From: Paragonimus westermani
Taxonomy: Eukaryota > Platyhelminthes > Trematoda > Plagiorchiida > Troglotrematidae
Length of the DNA: 64,000 nt
Assembly (NCBI GenBank): GCA_008508345.1
Contig: QNGE01000297.1
Coordinates: 225,576 to 289,575, forward strand
Reading direction: 5' to 3'
Positions 59,478 to 64,000 of the stretch are shown piece after piece. The position numbers were made by a program, and so were the translations under genes. Under the pieces are notes generated by a model. The model did not search any database. It was not told the origin of the DNA and worked only from the letters and a program-made list of their open reading frames with translations. How positions within the stretch are numbered: position 1 is the stretch's first letter; each line of letters starts with the position of its first letter.

Positions 59478-59850
59478 CTAACTCCCACACTGGGCAAACA
59501 CGTGTGGATGGGCTGTGAATGCGAACTGATTTACGGCTGAAGGTCTTTTTGACATAAGTCCATTTGAGTGAAAGTTCACAGTAGCGAGAAAACAGCTGTT
59601 TGGAGGTGAACGGAGAAATTGACATTTTCGCACACACAGAAAAAGCGTCCGTTTTGGTAGAACAAAATTAGGGTTTGTTTGACGAACGAAAATAACCAAT
59701 GAGTCATATGACGAGTGACATTCAGACTGAGTGCCGTGGTATTTATAACTGACGTTGGTGAATCTACTTAGTTTACGTTTAAACAAAACAGTTAAAACAC
59801 GAAGAGTGATAGATGCAGGCAATCCGTATAGACTCACCACCATCCAGCCC
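59478..59850 (-). repeat. Fragment possibly related to the PLE 3' tail
   Basis: On the minus strand 59843-59770 (GCATCTATCACTCTTCGTGT and onward) resembles the non-coding tail following the PLE frame at 53380-53460 (GCATCTACCAGTTTTCGTGT) and the tail at 23737-23760. An open frame of 121 codons runs through it without a recognisable domain. It may be a terminal-repeat or tail fragment of the same family. Confidence 0.4.
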
Positions 59851-59989
59851 CAGCTGTCATTGAGCTCAACAGTGGTTCATGGAACGATTGATTGATAAAT
59901 GATTACAAATGCACAAAATAAAAGTTTAGTTGAAAAATCGCGAATTCATAAAAAGTGAGACTTAGGATTGTCTCTGACTTACCTTAATT

Positions 59990-60200
59990 TCACATGTGTA
60001 TGGTCTCACACTCCTGAGCATGACAAACCCGCCCAAAAAAGCGCTTGAAACATTGATAACAAGTGGCTGTGTCCTTGTCTGACCGACGTTTGGTTCCCTG
60101 GATCCACCAGAATCTGTAGGAAAAAGTGCCGTGAAGCAGGCGCGCTGTCTGCATACCGGAAATATGGCTCAGCCAACGTAGACCGTACGTATTCATTACC
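59990..60200 (-). mobile_element. LINE 3'-terminal fragment
   Basis: The minus-strand frame reads GLRWLSHISGMQTARLLHGT and then WWIQGTKRRSDKDTATCYQ. This matches the pattern L.RLRWLGHVLRM..RL...L.......W...RGG....W found at the end of many animal LINE polyproteins. The rest of the element was not found next to it. Confidence 0.6.
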
Positions 60201-61032
60201 TAATTGTTTGGTCATCCATTAGCAAATCACTCAACCACTATACTCACCCAGTATGCGGATTGGGAACGTGCTAATTGGCTGGAACAACTATGTTGAATAC
60301 ATGCTCATCTCGCACACATGGGCAACATCTGTGGTCCATGGAGCGCGCTGGAACGCGGACATATCTTTAATGTAATTCGGGACTTCATCAGTACCCCATA
60401 CGTGACGCATGTTAGCGAATTGATCACGTTACTTAGCTGCCCTCATGGAATGTTCGTCAAGAATAAAACGAGCTGATGGGATGACGCTACCCAGTAGATG
60501 AGGAAATCAAGAGTTTCGGGCGGCATATTGCCAACGTGAGAAATGGTGTCAGGGTCAACCGAGTCACATTACAACTCTTTACACTTTGAAGGCGCAGACC
60601 TGAAGAAGAACACGTCGAGTGTGTGCTCAGCATCGAGTAACTTAGTAAATGGTACAAATACTTGTGTAGAATTTCCCAGCCACCAAGAAAAAGAATATGA
60701 AGGTTGGCAGAAGTGAGTGTTGAAAGGGAATATTCCAGTGAACTTCAAATCTAGTAGAAAAGGGCGATTTTTAGTATTTAAGTAACCATAAGTAAGAGTC
60801 AACTTTAAAATAAACTAAATCCCCGACTACTCATCAGTAATCTAAAATATCGCTTTGCAGGTTTAATGAGTTCTGTGATCTCGACCTGTCTCGGAAGTCC
60901 TAATCGCGGGGTTATCGATTGGAGTTAACAGGCAGTAACTGTGTCTCCTCTCGAGACAATCGGGTAACCTGATCATTGCTCACAAGCCAGAGTGGTTGAG
61001 CGTTCAGATTTGATAATTCGGTCCTGCCTAAT

Positions 61033-61220
61033 GTGAGGTCGATGGCGCAGTGGTTAACACGGTTGCCTCATGATTGGAATGGCCGGAGTTCAAATCCCGG
61101 CCGTGGCAAGGATATGCACTACTGACGAGCTCTAATGAGAGCGAAACTCGAGTCTGGTGCTTCTTTTCGGAGGAGGCTGACTGGAAAGTCAATCTGAATG
61201 CGAACGCTGCGATCAAATGT
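61033..61220 (+). mobile_element. tRNA-derived SINE
   Basis: It carries RNA polymerase III promoter boxes: A box TGGCGCAGTGG (61043-61053) and B box GAGTTCAAATCC (about 61087-61098), 35 nt apart. The B box is framed by GGCCGG/CCGGCC. The T arm does not pair as in a real tRNA, and a non-tRNA body follows (to about 61220). On the minus strand it reads through as CHGRDLNSGHSNHEATVLTT, a kind of phrase often seen where such tRNA-derived repeats are mistranslated as proteins. Confidence 0.7.
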
Positions 61221-64000
61221 GAGTAATGGTCAACTTAAAAATAAGACACAAGTCTGCAGAATTTCTGCTGACCGTTAAAAGAGTTCGGTGGCTTTCAGGA
61301 CAGTTGGGAAAAGTCACACAATATGGTACGCTACAAATCGTAATTGAAAACGAAATTCTGTACACACCATTTCATAGGTCATGAAACAAACATGGCACTG
61401 TGAAAAAGTTTAATGTTTAAAGTTTGGGGCCATATTATTCAGAAATTTCAAGTAGACGGAGACTTGCGACATTGTTTCTGCCAAAACGTTTAGTTGCATT
61501 GCCTTTTTGAACACTAGGTCCTGATTACAATCGGAAAGAAATCCGGTGCGACACAACCGCAAATCTTGTTCAGGGTCAATTAAGTCGTTTACCTGCTATT
61601 TAAGAGGTATTTTGCCCAAATCTGTGACCTTCATTGATGTACCTTCTCACTGGCTACTGTGGGGCAGGTTAGGACGGTAGCACAATGGGGCGCCTTTCAT
61701 ATGGGAAACGTGATACACCACCACGGATCTAGAGTCAGAGTGGAACGTGCGGTACGTTCCCGAAGAGAGAACCCGGCAACAAAATCCGAAGTCCAGACCA
61801 AGGGGCTTACCAAACGGACAAGCCTTTTAACTGAGTCGGGTGAGCGATCGGGCAAGATACCGCTGAAACCGCACCCAGACTGGCTGGCTGTGAGTGAGGT
61901 GGGGGTGTGTGCACATTTTCAGTAAAGTCGTTCGGCCTTGTCTAACACCACGATCCATGGCTGTTCATGCATGTCTCTGCAGCTGTCCCAGCGCCGGAAA
62001 GTCACAGCTTGTCTGGGAACCAGCATGCGCCGCAGAGTGCAAATGGTCAGAATAAAACAGTACTTCCTTAACGGAGTGTGCCATCACCACAGTTGTCTGC
62101 CAACGGGTTCGTGAACGAAGTAGATTTACAAATCACTAAAAAGATGATCGAAACACAGCAATTTTCCCACAAAATCTGAAGCACGTCTTGCTGTTTTTAG
62201 GTTTATCACGCCATTTGCTGACACAGTCCGTTGTCGTGCAGTTAGCAAATCTTTGGTTTACTGACAAAAATGTACATCTGCATCAATTACGGTTTATACT
62301 GATGAAAGTTCTTCTTCACTGTGAATTTTCTTAACGCGGCTATGGACCATTGGGACAAATGACAAGATAACATGCTATGAAATCTCTTATTGCCTTGCTA
62401 ATTAAGGTTTGATAGTTGGGTGCTGTGCCATCTTCCGCATCATGGACTGGAAAACGACTCAGATACAACAATTTGACAACCAACACCGACTTGGCCTCTG
62501 TACAACTGCTCGTTTTATGCCATACACTTTTACTGTTTGGTCATTGAGTTGTTTCTCTATTCGCACATCTGCTCTCATTGATTGATCATCCATTACGTGG
62601 GTTTTAATCATGGATAACAGTAGCCTGAGCATCAATATTAACGAGTACATCTGAAAGGACAGTGAAGTGGTCTAGTTTTGTGTGTAATTTTAACTGAGTA
62701 TTAAGTTTTAAAAGTTAACTCTGCATATCTAGTTTGTTTTCACACTTCGCCGATACTAGATTTGATACTTAACGTGAAGTTCGGATATCACGCTGTTTAA
62801 GATTGTCAAGTATTGGAGTACAATGTGCTTGGTAAGGTTAACTCAGGGACTACCTAGCAGGAAAGCTTCAAAGTAAAGGTACCTGCTGAAATTCTGGTAA
62901 ACCTCAGTTAACTCTGGCAAACTGGATGCTCGGCAGGTAACAAATGCAAACAGGGCAAGTGGCCACGGTATTCATGTTTATAAGATTAGGGTGAAGTTCA
63001 TTCAAGGTTTTTATAAGGATTCTTTGATACTCTTGCACGGACGCCTCACTATCTGTTTCGTCTGTGTTGAGCTCATCAGGTAGACCAGTCTGAGTGGGGG
63101 AACCGAAACGGAAAACCTTCACGTTACGAGCAGAAGCTTGTCGTTCACTGTTCTTACGGTATTGTTAAAATTTTCACATAAATACAATTATAAATGAGAC
63201 TACTCTGTGATTCACTATCATAAAGTGCATCAGCGTCGAGCAAACCTAATGTTTTAAGAATCAGATTTCCACCACTAGTAACACGGGGCGATTGTTAGAT
63301 TCCAACACATTACTGGTTTTCCTTCTATAGCTTAGCTTTGGCCGAATTCTGTTGGGTGGTCGTCAGTTTTGTTTAGTGGTCAGCGTTTTCCACTGTTGTC
63401 GATTTTTAGTCAAGTTATGTTAAGGTTGATTATTTAAAAGAACCAAAATGAACGAGGTACAACCGCGCTGCATTCATTATGAGCACCGATCGATTGACCA
63501 CATGGGTATGTCAAGAAAACTGGTAACTTCGTCCTCAGAGAATATGGGCACACCTGTGCCAAGTTGGTTTCTCATTCAAATAGCCTGTCCTGCTCACACT
63601 CAGGCAGTGCATAATCCGTGCAACGAATTGTGCAATTCAAAACTTAGGGTTTTTCTGTCCAAGTTTATTCTTTTCTCATCGCCATGCAACCCACTGTATT
63701 CGCTTTTCACTTCCAACTACAACTCATAACAATTCCTGGACCATTTTATCTGAACAATAAATATGTACTAGGCTCACATGAGTAGGAAAGTACACAATGA
63801 TGTTGCATTTCGTTATGGTTTAATAGACCGATTGCTATGAGTTGAACAAACCTCATTGGTGCGTCCGGGTATGGCGTGGACAGATATCTGCTAATATGTT
63901 GTTGCATTCGTCTGTTCTGTGTAGCCCTGTACAGGGATGGCAACAGTTAACCGGACATCAAAACAGTCAAGGTGGCAAGGTTTATAAATCGGATTGAAGG
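61221..64000. other. Intergenic region with no recognisable gene
   Basis: An 88-codon open frame at 61659-61925 (+) is GC-richer than its surroundings and might be repeat-derived, but I recognise no domain. The remaining open frames are short and unsupported. Confidence 0.45.

Noticed and set aside
61033..61110. Functional tRNA gene
   Set aside because: The boxes are present, but the T arm and acceptor stem do not pair, and a SINE body follows.
1..64000. Prokaryotic features (operons, Shine-Dalgarno sites, CRISPR, insertion sequences)
   Set aside because: Spliced genes, long non-coding stretches and retroelements show that this is animal DNA. No regularly spaced direct repeats were seen.

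Overview
This is eukaryotic, intron-rich genomic DNA. The long introns, the mix of Penelope-like elements (PLEs), APE-type LINE fragments and a tRNA-derived SINE, and the style of those elements suggest a flatworm, most likely a trematode. That placement is an inference from repeat style and gene layout, not a proof. There is one assembly gap (894-942), inside a (TA)n tract.

The only host gene I can support is a single spliced gene on the + strand, running from 555 (its 5' part lies left of the window) to a TGA at 41862-41864. I reconstructed twelve consecutive exons by hand. Every junction uses GT/AG and all reading phases agree, giving 722 codons in the window. Read in order the protein is: the C-terminal part of a laminin-G/neurexin-type (LNS) domain, a Gly/Pro-rich stalk, one strong transmembrane helix, a Cys-rich basic juxtamembrane segment, a short linker carried on two very small exons, and a WD40 beta-propeller of 7-8 blades ending in a Ser/Pro-rich tail. 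Charge around the helix puts the LamG domain outside the cell and the WD40 propeller in the cytosol. I know of no described family with this LamG-TM-WD40 architecture. It is the main discovery candidate here.

Layout: 1-554, no gene recognised; 555-720, first visible LamG exon; 721-18184, a 17.5 kb intron with microsatellites and nothing else I can name; 18185-25273, LamG/stalk/TM exons, with two PLE copies meeting tail-to-tail in the intron at 20819-25003; 25274-30224, linker exons, with a decayed PLE between 206-bp inverted arms at 25858-27650; 30225-35434, WD40 exons; 35435-41534, a 6.1 kb intron holding two LINE fragments in opposite orientation and a 145-bp near-perfect foldback; 41535-41864, last exon; then a probable 3' UTR to about 42770.

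From 42770 to 64000 I see no host gene. This part holds a PLE 3' fragment (47100-47432), a PLE with an uninterrupted 496-codon reverse transcriptase plus GIY-YIG frame (53532-55022, minus), a possible PLE-tail-related repeat (59478-59850, minus), a LINE 3' fragment (59990-60200, minus) and a tRNA-derived SINE (61033-61220, plus). All calls come from reading the sequence by eye. No database search was possible.
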